Shown: positions 51,601 to 63,682 of the stretch, piece by piece
How the letters are laid out: every line of letters starts with the position of its first letter
Numbering within the stretch: position 1 is the stretch's first letter
Origin: Dioscorea cayenensis subsp. rotundata
Lineage: Eukaryota; Streptophyta; Magnoliopsida; Dioscoreales; Dioscoreaceae
DNA length: 64,000 nucleotides
Reading direction: 5' to 3'
Assembly (NCBI RefSeq): GCF_009730915.1
Contig: NC_052475.1
Location: 31,867,016 to 31,931,015, forward strand
The notes under the pieces: generated by a model
What the model was told of the DNA's origin: nothing
What the model saw: the letters and a program-made list of their open reading frames with translations, nothing else
Databases searched by the model: none
Made by a program: the position numbers and the translations under genes

Positions 51601-53387
51601 ATAATGGTTCAAGAATGAACTGAACAAAAGATCTCTCGCCTCCACCTGGAAGGGCCTTCTTCTTAAAGGTCCTAGAGTCAGGATGATAATACAGGTCTCC
51701 CCACAGGCGGGATGCAAACTTGTTTGCATCGAATGGGATACCGTGGAGTTTCACATATAATTTAGCAAAAGACTGCAAGGTGAAAGACCACCCAGCACTT
51801 GCACTTGCAAAGCAAACATTTCCAGCTACAGGATCAACTATTTGCGTGCCTCCTGCCTTAACCGAGAATGAAGATATCAAATCATTGATAACTTCTAGTG
51901 TGTGGCGCAGCTTGAAATAAGCATCTGTTGGGGGCAGCTTAAGTTCTGTTATCAGCCTGTCAACCTAAAAAGGAAGTGAGGATTCAGATGTTCCAAACGA
52001 TGCTTTAAAAAGAAAGTAAAGAAATCAAAGCTGCTGAAAAATAACGTTCTCATACTTTGTTTATAACAACTACAATGGGAAGTCTTTCTTGAATTGCATG
52101 TCGCAGAGCCCTCTCTGTGTTTACCTGTTGGAATGGAAATAATAAATCTACATAATGAAATATGAGTAACACAGCACAGCATACATGACCACAAAGAAGA
52201 TACTGTAACCAATTTACTTCTTCTCACTAAAACAAAGCATCATAACAATTCTGATCATATGGAAATCAACATACATTACCAAATTTTTACTTCAAGATAT
52301 CATAAGCCTCCCCAGACCTTAAGATGAGAGAATACAGAAATGTTCCTGTGGCTATCTAGGATTGAGAGTTAAGTACAAGCAATAGCCAGCACTCAAGCTG
52401 GCAACTGAAAGCCAGTGAACTCCTACCAGGACATATTCAGATTAAATCAGCTCAAACAACATTAAATTCAACTCTTCTGCCATGTGATTGTTCCTTTTCC
52501 TTTTGGTTTGATTTCTACTTAATTCATGAAGTACCTAAAGTTCTAAACAAAATGTCAAATCATATAATAGCAAAGTAAATTTTCCTAAGAATCAGCAAAT
52601 TACTTAAGAAATGAAGATGAGTGACTACCATAACTCCATCCGCAGCATCAACAACGAGCACAGCGCCATCAGCAAGCCGAAGTGCAGCAGTCATCTCATC
52701 AGAGAAGTTCACATGACCAGGCGTGTCCATGATATTACAAAGATAGGATTTTGCGTTGCTATCTTCCAGCACCAGCGACATGGGCACCGCCTTGATTGAT
52801 ATCTTCCGCTCCTGCTCGTCAATCCTAGTGTCGGTATACCTCATATGGCGCTCCCCCTCGATGTCAAACGTCGAGATCTCATGTGTCTGCTCCACAAGCA
52901 TGTCCATGAACACCGTCTTCCCGTGCTGCAAATGCCCCACCAGCGCCACGTTGCGCACCAGTGCCGGATTCGAGGCCAACCCTAGCAAGAACTCCGTCGT
53001 GACGTACGTGGACGAGTCCTTGACACCAACCTCAAAGCGGACGTTGCGGACGGGCTTAATGATGGGCATCTCGAGGGGCTGCTCGTCCTCGTCCATGACA
53101 AGGGCTTCCACGCCCTCGCCGTAGACCTCCTCGGCAGTGGGGTAGTACTTCTTGTCCTCAGCAAGAACGATCTGCGACGGCGGCGGCTCGTCGGTATCCA
53201 TGGCATCCTCAAGAGCGGGCTTGGAAAGCCAGCCACCAGGAGCTGCAGGAGAGGGGGAGCGCCTGTCGGAGACGTCGCCATCGTCGGAATTGGCGGCGTC
53301 ATCGTCGGAGGCGGCGGGTGAATCATCTTCGGAGGGGATCTCGGGGCCGATGTAGTTGCCGAACTCGTCGTAGAGACTGTCATCCAT
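48637..53387 (-). CDS. U5 snRNP GTPase, CLO/GFA1 (Snu114, EF-2 family)
   Basis: The splicing factor that controls U4/U6 unwinding and spliceosome disassembly in the nucleus. Exons in transcript order: 53387-52629, 52124-52056, 51964-50768, 50677-50579, 50471-50313, 49758-49673, 49530-49332, 49211-49101, 49024-48818, 48735-48637; about 993 residues, like other plant members. The N-terminus is acidic ([20 protein letters not shown]). GTPase motifs are GHLQHGKT (about residue 150), DTPGHVNF and NKVD (across the exon 2/3 join). EF-2 domains II-V follow. The tail ends ADLHLQMM. Exon 3 holds three single-base insertions relative to the conserved protein: near 51496, 51386-51387 and 50999-51002. Each breaks the frame and together they restore it, so the exon length stays divisible by three. 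Everything else is intact. A polishing error is likelier than a dead copy. The leader has a GA/CT tract and a telo-box. Confidence 0.92.
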
Positions 53388-54671
53388 GGTGATAGCAAGC
53401 TAGGGTTTGGGTTTTGGACTGGTATTCACTCTCTCTCTCTCTCTCTCTAGGGTTTTGTTTTGGGGGTGGAGGAGGGAATAGGATAGCTTCCGCCGCTGCT
53501 ACTGCATGTTCTAAATGCTTCAAGATTCGGCTTGGTTGATGACGGTGGGATGAACGGTTGAGATGAAATCAATCACGATGGCTTTTTTTTTCCAAATATT
53601 CCCATAAATTTTGTATAATTACAAATAACACTCCCTTGTCTCTCTGCGTGCGTGATTCTTTGTTTCTGAATTTTGTATTCAATCAATCTGCTGCAAACTT
53701 TGATGTGCATTAATTAAATTAATGATTAATGTAACTTTAACAATCTGAATCTGTTTAAATCTTTTACTGTTTATTTTCTTCATGTTGTTTAGAAAATGTA
53801 TGTTCCATTAAATTGATAATTTTGAACAGTTGAACCTTGTTGATATTGCTTTTTCACAGGCAGTTATGTTTCCAATAATGTTATTTTACCCACAAAATGA
53901 AAATTCATAGGAGCATAAGCAAAATATAACAAGTTGAACATGGCCAAGGCACAAATCTGCAGTTTTTTTAAAAACTAACACAGTATTTGAATTGTTAAAA
54001 TTTCGGTCAGTAAAAAGAATTCTAGACGCCTGGAAGTTATAATATATGAAGCATGCAATATTTTTAAAATAATAATAATAAAAAATAAATCACAATTTTA
54101 TTTATACAACAAAAACATTGCCAAAGGAGCAAACATCACAACAATACAAAGATCCACTGAAAGTTGAACATGACGGAATGAAAAACACAGGCAGATATGA
54201 AGCATGTATGTTATCAAGACAACATTTTTTCGCATTTTTTCATCATGCAAGGATACATTAACAGCTCTCACTACAAAAAGTATTATTTGTAACAGCTCCT
54301 GTTACAGTTTGACAGCATTTTTCACCACCACCCACGTCATCAAATTCAGGTGATTTCTCCTTGCTTAACACTCACCGAGTCACCAGTAAGGAGGTTCTGA
54401 TAGATTATCCCCAACTTGATCAAAATAAAATTAACCAAACAAATAATCTGGTCAACATTAATAATGAAGAAAGGCAGTAAATGGTACCTTGCTCTGGTGC
54501 AATTTTGATTATCAGTGATTGCCATGTCACATTCTGCAGGAGATATTGCGCGCTTAAAACCTTAAATAAAAAGGAAGCTCATCATTGTCAGTACAAAGAA
54601 TTGCATCTTGTACATTGATTGAAACTTAGCTCGGTGCTATGTGTGGAGGAGTTCCTCTGCAATTTTAGTTC
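53388..54671. other. Leader and promoter of CLO, then 3' region of the RecX-like gene
   Basis: 53388-53470 is the CLO leader: AGGGTTTGGG on the plus strand and a (CT)n tract at about 53430-53448. Beyond 53580 the DNA is AT-rich. 54250-54671 is probably 3' UTR of the RecX-like gene. No other gene seen. Confidence 0.5.
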
Positions 54672-55430
54672 TCATGGTGGGAATTGTGACTGAAGTTTCT
54701 TCAGTATGAAGCCGGTAACTCCCCAGCTGAATCCACGGTACTGGAGCCATCTTATGATCCTAGCTTTCCGCTTCTCTGGTGATGCATCCTGGCCTCGCAA
54801 CCACTGCTTCGAGGCCTGAACAAACAGGCGATCCATTGAAGACTTGGACATTCCATGCAGCATGTCCTGGTTGCTCATATCTGGATCGTCCTCCTCGAAA
54901 ACCTGCTTTGTTGCTTTGTTAGCGACGGTCTCGCTCACACCTTTCTGAGCAAGGGCCTGAAATTGTACAATGCCTGCTTGATTCAAAGTCTGAGAATGAC
55001 TAGCAAATGCAAATAACTCTCTAAGCCAGTTCGAAGCAAGAATTTCATAGAATATACAAGTGCATTGAAAGATTGCCAATTAAGCTTTGAAGAAAAACAT
55101 GAGATTGAGAAATAACAGTCTGAAGATGCAACGCAAGGGTCAGTTTCAGTCATGAAAATGCTCATCAGTAAACACAATCAAAGAGGTTCTTCAGGATTTC
55201 TTAGAAACACAACTTTAAGACTTTCTCCCATAAACTTCTTTGTAAATAAAAAAAGAAAATGACTGGGTGGCTGTGGCTCTTGAAGCAATTGCTCAAAAGG
55301 TATAGTTACAAACTATAGAAATATTATATATAAGGAAAAAAATGCATATATGCCGGCAATAAACTTAAAATAAATAAATTGTAATGAAAGTGCAATTTCA
55401 ATCTTTCTCTCATTCCTCAACCACCCAACA

Positions 55431-55461
<31 letters not shown>

Positions 55462-57984
55462 ACACACACACACACACACACATATGCGAGGGCACATAAG
55501 ATAATAGTCTTTACAGTTACAGCGGTATAAAACCAACTACTTCTTTCTGTGGATATGTATGCAATGATCCCTGTATATATTATCAAATCATCAAACATTG
55601 CCATAAATAGCAGATAGCAAACTCCTTCATGACCCTAATCGTATATGCTTCACGGTTCCTACTTCCTAGCATATCTCTATAGAGGTCTTCTTGATTTTGT
55701 GTTGCTTAACAAATCAATGACAGTTCACATGCTAGCAAAGCGAAAGTGTATGAACAGTTCTTTTCGACTGAAGCAAACAAGGAAACATCATAGTTAGAAC
55801 AGAAAAGGATTAAATATAGTTGTTGTAAGCAAGACTGACTTGTTTTATTCGCCTTGGGCCCCAATTTGCAGTCAGCCATCGAGATCGAGAGAATGACTCA
55901 GCATACAAAGTCATCATTCAGCAAACCCCTGTTGGATCAGAGCATTAAACTTACTTCCAGACTCAAGAAACTAAGGTTGGTGTCTTCATTGTGCAAACCA
56001 AAATGCAAGGAAGCTATTAAACTATTTACATACTGGAATGTGATGCTTGAATAAAAGGAAAATACATCCAACAGTAAATGAGAAGGCCCAACAGGACATG
56101 GCTAACATAATGATTTGATGGTTCAAATAGATAAGTATCAAATTTAAAAAAAATTCAATTGCAAGACTTATGAAAAATAATATTGCAATTATCCAATATC
56201 ACATGTATCCTGAAATCTATTGCAAGAAAAGAAGATACAAAAATTAAAGGAGATCATATCGAACAGAATCTGTTTCAGTTATGCAATGTCAATTCATCAA
56301 TTTATAACTAGTGATGTATATTTTCTACTTAAAAGTTTTCAATCATGCTACTCATTCTCACGATCAGCTTGCTAAAAGATAGTTATAAATAGCAATTGCT
56401 AAATAGAAAGCACTGAGATATAAGAGAAGTCTAAATACTCACTTGCACTTTACATCTGCTATGACAGAGTCAATGATATGAAGAGGATATCTTTTCCCAT
56501 GTAGTTTCTTTCGCAGCTCAAGTGCTGTAAATGCTCTGCAAGTATGGGTAATATAATTATGCACTAGGACCTGCCTGTGTCTCCCAAATCCAATGGATCT
56601 ATATTTTTAATTTTTAAGTTTCATGGAATGATAACAAGCACGGAAGGAACAGGCACAAAACATGGCATGATCAGCCATAAATTTAAACAATAAAAACTTC
56701 AAAAAAACACAGAGGGACCAAACCTTCCTGCAAAGCAATTCAATTGCCAAATTCTCCACATCTTGCCTAGTTTTCTTGTAATCTACTTCACTGCATTTTA
56801 TAATCAAATTACCAACAGCATTTTGCTCTTCTTCAAGAATTGGTTCAGACTCATCGGTATCAGTGCTCATGAAATCAAGGTTAGCATCAGTGCTATCATT
56901 GAGAACACAAGATTCTTCAACTGATAATTCACACATATTGCTTTGTTTCACTGCAAGAAAATAAAATGGAACACTATCAACACAAAACCATCCATTTGAT
57001 GGGTCAATTAACCATTCAATTTTATAGTATGCACAAAGCTCAAACACTTCCAGGGCAGTAGAACTATACTGAGCATACTTCAACAAGTGGTTTTGCACCT
57101 ATTCTATTCACGACAAATCAGAAGTGGGAAGCATTCTGATAAAAAAATTAACAAAAAGCCATTCAGCTATAAGTACACGTGTCATTAAACACATGAAACC
57201 ATTAACAATATTAATGTAAAGTTAGAAGCATATTTTGGCTAATTCTTTTGTAAAAACACATGTAACCACTATTACATGTTATTGAAAATGAAATGGCAGT
57301 AGCACTGTCAGCAAAAAATAAAAAAATAAAAAAAATGGAGTCGTTTGCTACTAATTCAAACACCAACAGTGGCTGTTCTTTGTGGCGTACAAATTCAACT
57401 CATATATATGGACTTCAATTAGCAATTTTTCTAATGGAAGAGAAGAAATACAAAAGATCCACAGAGCCCAATAAATAAATATAGTAAATTTATGTTGATG
57501 ATAATAATGATAATAATTAAAGCTACCATTCCAACACTCAGCATCAAAAGGGTTTTGCTGAAGCTCAGAATCATATAGATCGTTCTTTTCCTCCTTCCAC
57601 TGTCTGGTTCTCATCAAAATAGGATCTTTCATAGCAGAAGCATCCAACTGACTAGGCCTTGGGCCTTCCTTCTCTTGACCGTGAGACCCAGGAACATATC
57701 TAACAGGACCCGAAGATACATGCCTATTTTTTGCCCTAAATTTAAAACAAATAAAAACAAAATTACAATTAAAACAAAAGAAAACAGGAAGGCGTGATCA
57801 TGAACTAATTCATATAAATTCTAGAACCAAATTGAAGCTTTCTAGAGGCAAAAAGAGAAAAACACGCAATTTGGGGAAACTACGAAATGAGGGGTAATAA
57901 AGATGAGATTGATTACCAACAAGAGACCAACATTTGGGAATTCAGAGAGATAAGAAAGCTCCGGCTGACTGCGATGATCGCCAT
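54672..57984 (-). CDS. RecX-family protein, organelle-targeted
   Basis: Six exons in transcript order: 57984-57917, 57735-57527, 56950-56724, 56535-56443, 55928-55840, 54956-54672; about 322 residues. The N-terminus MAIIAVSRSFLISLNSQMLV is basic and hydrophobic, like an organelle transit peptide. A polar, partly acidic middle follows. The RecX domain runs from the helix ALELRKKLHGKRYPLHIIDS through LYAESFSRSRWLTANWGPRR to QALAQKGVSETVANKATKQV and ends FSWGVTGFILKKLQSQFPP. Bacterial RecX restrains RecA filaments; plant homologues are thought to act with organelle RecA. Two single-base insertions disturb the frame: one at the start of exon 4 (56535, an extra A after the acceptor) and one in a T run in exon 5 (plus-strand AAA at 55907-55909). 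On either side the protein is well conserved. Confidence 0.82.
55434..55482 (+). repeat. (CT)n(CA)n compound microsatellite in a RecX intron
   Basis: About 12 CT units run into about 12 CA units, within the intron 54957-55839 of the RecX-like gene. Confidence 0.85.
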
Positions 57985-58672
57985 CCTCCTCGTTCTCCAC
58001 TCCAATCGCGGATTTCCTTGTTTCGAATTAGGGCTCCAAGCCCTAGCGGGAATTTTTGAGAGATTAATCACGAACGTGAAACGCGAATTGGAGGGAACTT
58101 CACTTAATTTCTCTTTTAAAAATAATTTTATAAATAATTTATTTACACATAAGACCCTCATAAAAACTTATTTACACCATCCTTGTGCCGCCTACTAACG
58201 GAATTCACGTAAATTTAATTAAAGTAAATATATCAATGTAATTTAGAGAACAAAATCAATGAATTCGTATAGAGATCAGAAAAATAATTAAGTGGACTCG
58301 GTTCGGAATCATGATTTATTTTTAATTATGGGTTTATAAATTTAATTATTTTATTTATTATATAATATAATGATAGATTATTAATTATCTTAAAAAATTA
58401 TTATTATTTTTTTTATTTTAAAAGTTATTAAATTGAAACAATCCAAAAGTGAGAATAAGCCTGATTTCATTGTAACTAATACATGTAATCAAATTAGTAG
58501 AATCATACTTAAAATTTCTTGTATTAAGTTTAAAAACCATCTATGATAAAACCAATTAATGTCTTGAAAAAAAAAAATTATAATCATATATATATATATA
58601 TATATATCAATGGAAACTCAAGATGCACCCTAACAAGAACAACAATGTTGTGCAACATGTGCCATACACACT
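57985..58672. other. RecX leader and AT-rich spacer up to the DUF868 gene
   Basis: The RecX leader (minus) lies at about 57985-58060, with GCTAGGGCTTGG-like sequence. The rest is AT-rich with an (AT)n tract at about 58588-58607 and the 3' end of the DUF868 gene. No gene seen. Confidence 0.5.
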
Positions 58673-59587
58673 TCACTCCACCTTCCAAGCATAGAGGAAG
58701 AAGCAAAACTCCGGCAATGAGGAAGACGGTAACGGTAACGGAGACGACAACATTGCAGCGCCGCCTCCATCACCTCCGCTATCCTCACCATTATCGTCAC
58801 CGGCGTTGTTTTCCGGCAACGCCGGCTTGAATATAAAGAATGCATGGGCAGGGCCAGAACTAGAAAACAACCAGGCATGCACATCCCAAAAGACTTGCAC
58901 TGGTACTTGCTCCACAATCACTGTTTCATTGCCTCTAAACTTCCATTGAAGATTGTTAACATGAATCAACACAACCCCATCAATGCTGATCCACATCTCT
59001 GGATCTTTTGGCCCTGAAATGGAATTCTCCACAACAATGTCATGTTCTTTCCTCCTCTCATCAAATCTTGCTCTTGATGAAAAACACTTCTTTCCAAATA
59101 CATTCTCTCTTTTACAGATTATGGTTGCATCTTCTAATGATGGTCTGGACTTGGTTCTCTTGTATGCTTCCTTCTTGCAATCCCCTAACAACAATGCCAC
59201 CTCTTCATTGCACACCAGGGCAACATAGTAGCCTCCGGCGGGCTCCGGACCACCTGAAAACTTTGCTGACCGGAGATCCCAGAAGACGTCAATGCGCTGC
59301 CCGTCCATTTCAAAGGACTTGAAACCTTTTTTGCTCCAAAATGGCCATGGCTTCAGCTCAACCTTGCAGGTGAATGTATTGTCAGTACTGTTTGGCTTCT
59401 CCACAGATACTGTCAAGGTGTGGTTGATCAGGCTCTTGCACCAGATTACAGTCACATTGCGTGGTGTTCCGGCGATCTTTACTTGGTAGAAGGTGATCAC
59501 CGAGCTCTGTGCCGTCTTCCCACTCCCCGGTTGCTCTTCGCCGTGCTTTTCTCCCGTGGTTGTGGTAGTGGTGGTTGTCTCCTCCAT
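58673..59587 (-). CDS. DUF868 family protein
   Basis: One uninterrupted exon of 304 residues. It has the conserved order of this plant family: a Thr-rich start, TFYQVKIAGTPRNVTVIWCK, ELKPWPFWSKKGFKSFE, VFWDLRSAKFSGGPEPAGGY, VALVCNEEVALLLGDCKKEA, VFGKKCFSSRARFDERRKEH, GPKDPEMWISIDGVVLIHVN, NLQWKFRGNETV and a C-terminal FCFFLYAWKVE. Between them lies a Gly/Asp-rich linker (DDNGEDSGGDGGG). Function is unknown; some members respond to hormones or stress. No signal peptide or membrane helix is obvious. A leader intron (about 59610-59702, donor CCAAAG|GTAATTC) is likely. Confidence 0.9.
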   Translation of the reverse strand: MEETTTTTTTTGEKHGEEQPGSGKTAQSSVITFYQVKIAGTPRNVTVIWCKSLINHTLTVSVEKPNSTDNTFTCKVELKPWPFWSKKGFKSFEMDGQRIDVFWDLRSAKFSGGPEPAGGYYVALVCNEEVALLLGDCKKEAYKRTKSRPSLEDATIICKRENVFGKKCFSSRARFDERRKEHDIVVENSISGPKDPEMWISIDGVVLIHVNNLQWKFRGNETVIVEQVPVQVFWDVHAWLFSSSGPAHAFFIFKPALPENNAGDDNGEDSGGDGGGAAMLSSPLPLPSSSLPEFCFFLYAWKVE

Positions 59588-60266
59588 TGCTCCGATTTAA
59601 AATCAACTACATTCTTGTGTTAATGCAGAAAAAATTTCAAGAACAACAGACAAAGTGTGATGATTGATTGGATGATGTTAATTATGTAACTAATGAATTA
59701 CCTTTGGATATTGGATTCAAGATCATGTTGGAGTTGATTCTAAATTGGAACAATAAGGCAATTGAAGAGAAATCTCTGACGATATAGCAAGCAATTAACA
59801 GAATTTATGTCTCAAGAGGTTCTTCTTTTTAGAGTAAATGAATGATGATTGTTGTTCATTGATGATTGTCAAGTTTTCCTTTTCCCTCGTTTTGGGGAGA
59901 ATGAAGGAGAGACCAAGTCAAATTGGTTGAAACTTACCATACAACTTGATCTTCTTCTTACTATTCTTGGCTGTTTTATTGTTTGATGTTTATATCTTCA
60001 ATCATCAATCGTTGATCACAAAATGAAGGGTGGGATTTTATTTTTATTAAACATTAAACATGACCAAAATTCATTTGCAATAACAGAATAAAGAATTATA
60101 ATTAAGAAAGCATGCAAAATTCAAGAAAATAATCACCTGATCAATGTCATCAAATTCTACAAAAAAAAAAATGGTCTTTGACATAGCTAGCAACATGCTC
60201 ACACAGTCAGGAACAATAAACAACAACTAGTCTAGACACAAGACAACATCAGCAGACAACAGAGAA
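59588..60266. other. DUF868 leader and promoter, then 3' region of the MADS gene
   Basis: Holds the probable DUF868 leader intron and its promoter (minus strand, to about 60000), followed by AT-rich 3' flank of the MADS gene. No other gene seen. Confidence 0.5.
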
Positions 60267-60716
60267 TTATGAAAAGTAAGATGATGAACAACCTTCTCCA
60301 AATGCCAAGTTCCCTCCAAAGAAGTCATCAAACTGCAGATATGGTTCTCCAAAGATGTCTGAAGATGCAGACATTAATGGTTGCGGTAGAGGCATCGGAA
60401 TTTCTTGATGTAAATCAGCTTCAGTTGCATTGATTTTTCCAGGGAGACACTCTGAGAGACTGTCTTCACACAGTCGACGACGATCTTTTTTCTTGAGCTG
60501 TTGGAGCCTGTCGGCAATGCCGAGCACCATGTTGCGATCCTCTGGCCAAACATGCATCTGTCCATCCAATCCAATGAACATAAATATCACCGGGACGTCA
60601 CATAGTATTGAAAGTTCAAAAGCCTTCTTCTTTACACTCTCAAATCTTTTTCTGAATGTGATACTCCGCTGTTTTTTATCTTGGATGAGCTTCAATGGCA
60701 GCTTAGCTCTACCCAT
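60267..60716 (-). CDS. M-type (type I) MADS-box protein
   Basis: Coding part in one exon, 149 residues from ATG at 60716 to a stop at 60267. Residues 1-60 are a MADS DNA-binding domain (MGRAKLPLKLIQDKKQRSIT, FRKRFESVKKKAFELSILCD). The usual KRR..G loop is changed to FRKRFES, a departure from the consensus. There is no K-domain and no coding intron, which marks it as type I. I cannot decide between the M-beta and M-gamma groups. After the MADS domain come WPEDRN and a basic helix (QQLKKKDRRRL), then a short acidic tail with FDDFFGG. Type I proteins act mostly in female gametophyte and endosperm. A leader intron lies between 60747 and 61339 (donor CTGAG|GTAAAG, acceptor TTTGCAG|GATC), unusual for a type I gene. 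The further upstream ATG at 60773 lies in that intron. Confidence 0.8.
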   Translation of the reverse strand: MGRAKLPLKLIQDKKQRSITFRKRFESVKKKAFELSILCDVPVIFMFIGLDGQMHVWPEDRNMVLGIADRLQQLKKKDRRRLCEDSLSECLPGKINATEADLHQEIPMPLPQPLMSASSDIFGEPYLQFDDFFGGNLAFGEGCSSSYFS

Positions 60717-62200
60717 CTTTAAATTGAGAATTAGAACCTTTTGATCCTGCAAAGTAAACACATATTTCATCAATTAAATGCTTCCATATATCTAAGAGAG
60801 AATGGCCAATAACACTAGCTTCCTTATTCCCAAATTATATGCATGAAAACCAAGAAATCAGTAACAAAGATTTCTACTTTTTTGTCCTTCCAAAGTTATC
60901 CATTCTTTTCTTCATATATTTTCAAAAGACCTACAAAACTAAAAGCATATATATAAGAAAGATCAAAGAATGACCAAAACCAAAGCTCCAAAATTCCAAA
61001 GAAACACACCAATGATAATGCATTGGGGATAATGAAAACAGAGAAAACAAATAGAAAGCCGAAAATAAAGAGATCAATCAAAATCTCATTTTTTTTGAAT
61101 TCATTAAGGATATCTTCTTTCTTCCTCTGTTTTTCTTCAATCCCAGCAAACACTAATGGAGCAAAGGTCAAACAAAAAACAAAAGTAAAAGCTCCAAAAT
61201 TAATCCCCAAGAAACTCAGAGACAATTAAAAACAAGGAGAAATCCAACCAAAATAGAGAAGAAAAGGGATCAATCAAGCTCTAACCATCGAATTCTTGCA
61301 ATAAATTGAAAAGAAAGAACAAAAAGAAGCAATCTTTACCTCAGTCCTACTACCTGAACTGAGAGGCAGGAGAGGAAGACTAGCAAAAGCAAACACGGCG
61401 AGAATTGGAATTTCGGGTCGGATTTTAAGAACAGGCATCTCTTAGATCCGACCCGTTACAGTATATATACATATATATATATATATATATAGAGACAGCT
61501 TATGGCTGCTAAAATAACATCATTAACTTTCCTTATTTTAAAAATCTCATTATTAATTTTAAAACTATAAAAAATAATAATTATTACAAAATCTTAAAAT
61601 TTTGTATGCAATTAGCCTATCACTCTGCCCTGTTTCCCTCCCTTTTCTAAGATTTACATGGAGCTTGCTTATATTTTTGTTTTTTGCTAGGAGTGAAATT
61701 TTTTATTTTTTGCATTGGAGTCATTACCATCCGGTTATTCCAATAGTAATGGTTTGTTTATATTTTTTCTTAAAACGTCAATAGATTTAAAAAATAAATA
61801 AATAAATCACATGTATCACTAAAACAACGGAAGATAAAACCTTCACTAGAACATAAACAGATTTTAAATCTATAAATATCTCATAAAATGTGGGTTTATA
61901 ATATATTATATTTATAAACTTTTATTATAATATAATATAATTGTATATATATAATACATCAACTGTGAATGTCCATAGTTGAGCACAGTAAAAATAATTA
62001 TTTTGGGTTGATTAGTTGTAGTTTTGTACAGTTCACCTGTTCATTTAGATCTTAAATCTACGACTACTATGCATCCATATATATTAATATATATATATAT
62101 ATATATATAATAAATTTAAATAATTTTAAAAAAATCTCATATTAATGTTTTGAGTTTAGGCCAACGGGCCATGGTAAGATGATTTCAAGTCAGATTTAGG
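60717..62200. other. MADS gene leader, leader intron and upstream flank
   Basis: 60746-61339 is the likely leader intron and 61340 to about 61430 the first leader exon (minus strand). Beyond are (AT)n tracts at about 61459-61492 and 62084-62109 and AT-rich DNA. No other gene seen. Confidence 0.5.
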
Positions 62201-62213
62201 CCAATATTAGAAT
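62201..62213 (+). repeat. Left 13-bp target-site duplication of the SINE
   Basis: CCAATATTAGAAT, identical to 62433-62445. Confidence 0.8.
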
Positions 62214-62432
62214 GGAATAGTAGGCGACAAGTGACTTTCTTTTTATGAATAGAAAGCAGATCTAAGCAGATCTTGAAAAGCCCGGGATGTCTGATATATA
62301 TACGAGTATGAGAATAATATAGGATTCAGGGATGAGCGATTATATGAGCAGATCACGGAGACGATCTTTGATTGGAGGAGATTTGAACACATGACCTCCC
62401 CCTTACACTTTAATGTCATACTATTGGGCTAT
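62214..62432 (-). mobile_element. tRNA-derived SINE, about 219 bp
   Basis: Read on the minus strand the element begins ATAGCCCAATAGTATGACAT, like an RNA polymerase III A box (plant SINE pattern TAGCTCAATGGT..). About 30 bases on comes GGAGGTCATGTGTTCAAATC, a close fit to the B box region (GGTTCAANTCC) with the GAGGTCATG lead seen in many plant SINEs. The body follows and ends next to the left duplication. The perfect 13-bp direct repeat on each side supports insertion by target-primed reverse transcription. A clear poly-A or poly-T tail is missing, so the 3' end may be unusual or trimmed. The perfect duplications suggest a fairly recent insertion. Family not named. Confidence 0.7.
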
Positions 62433-62445
62433 CCAATATTAGAAT
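62433..62445 (+). repeat. Right 13-bp target-site duplication of the SINE
   Basis: CCAATATTAGAAT, identical to 62201-62213. Confidence 0.8.
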
Positions 62446-63682
62446 TGATTGAATGATTATTACTTAAATTTGGTTCATGTGTTGAGAAACGTTATAAAAG
62501 AAAATAAAAATAAAATAAAACAATATAATACCGTTAGGATTCTGATACAGGATCCGGATCTTGATCTTTGGATCCGACCCGAACGGTGGATGTCTATTAC
62601 TTATTTCAAGTAAGATTGAGTATTATTGCTTTGATTTGGTTGGTAAATCAACCTTTTTATGGACATTTTCTTTACTCATATAAAATACTGGAATTCTTGC
62701 CAAATTTGAATTTCAATCAATAATTTTTTATTCAAATGCAGTCTCTTCTCATCTTCTTCTGCTCCTTGAATTTTTATTGTCTTTTACTTTTATAATCAAT
62801 AATCCTTTCCTACATTTATTTTTAATTATATAAAAAATATATATATATATATCGAGGGACTGAAGAGCTTGTTTTCTATGAATAATCATAGAAAAGAATA
62901 TTACAAACTTCATCTTTTGGTCATTAGATTTGAATCAAATGACGGTAAATTATCTAATGTAATGAACATAAAAGATAAAACATGACTAATAAAATTTAGA
63001 TGAAACATCATAATGTAAAAAATAAAAAATATACATTTCTCTCATCACAACCGTTCAATAATCATCACAATAATACATCAATTAACCCATTATAAATCTC
63101 ATTTACTGTTATCTACTTTCTTTCTTCACTCTATTTTTTTTATACTTGTCATTATTTGCGGATGCTTTACAAACATCCACGGATAATGTATTTCTTATGT
63201 ATATATATATTATTATTATTATTTTGAGAAGTCACATGCCAAATAGGAGGACTGATTTTTAAATTTAAAATTCGAAAAAAATCAAACGGCTAGTCTCTAT
63301 GAGACACCTAGCTGACAATTAAATTCATATATTGATATATTGTCATTTCCAAAGCTTATTCACATTTAAACCCTTACCAAAATTAATATTGGCATGTAAA
63401 CCTATATAGACACACACCCCAATAAAAGTGCGTTTTTTAAGTAAAACCTCATAAATTCCATATCTATGTATATATATGTCTCTGAGCTTATGTAATCTTT
63501 GGACTAAATATAACAATATAAATTATATGGGGATGTGTATACATATATGAAATTATGAATGTAAATATGAACAATTATAAGGTTGACTTTGCAAACATAA
63601 ACATATTTGAAAACAGAAACAAACTTCACCTTTCCTTTGTGCACAGGCAACAAGGAGGAGAAGGAGGAGGAGGAGAAGGAGA
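62446..63682. other. AT-rich spacer and upstream region of the last gene
   Basis: Contains several AT and ATT tracts (for example 62835-62852, 63202-63224). Just before the ATG at 63683 is a purine-rich leader (GGAGAAGGAGGAGGAGGAG). No gene seen. Confidence 0.5.
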
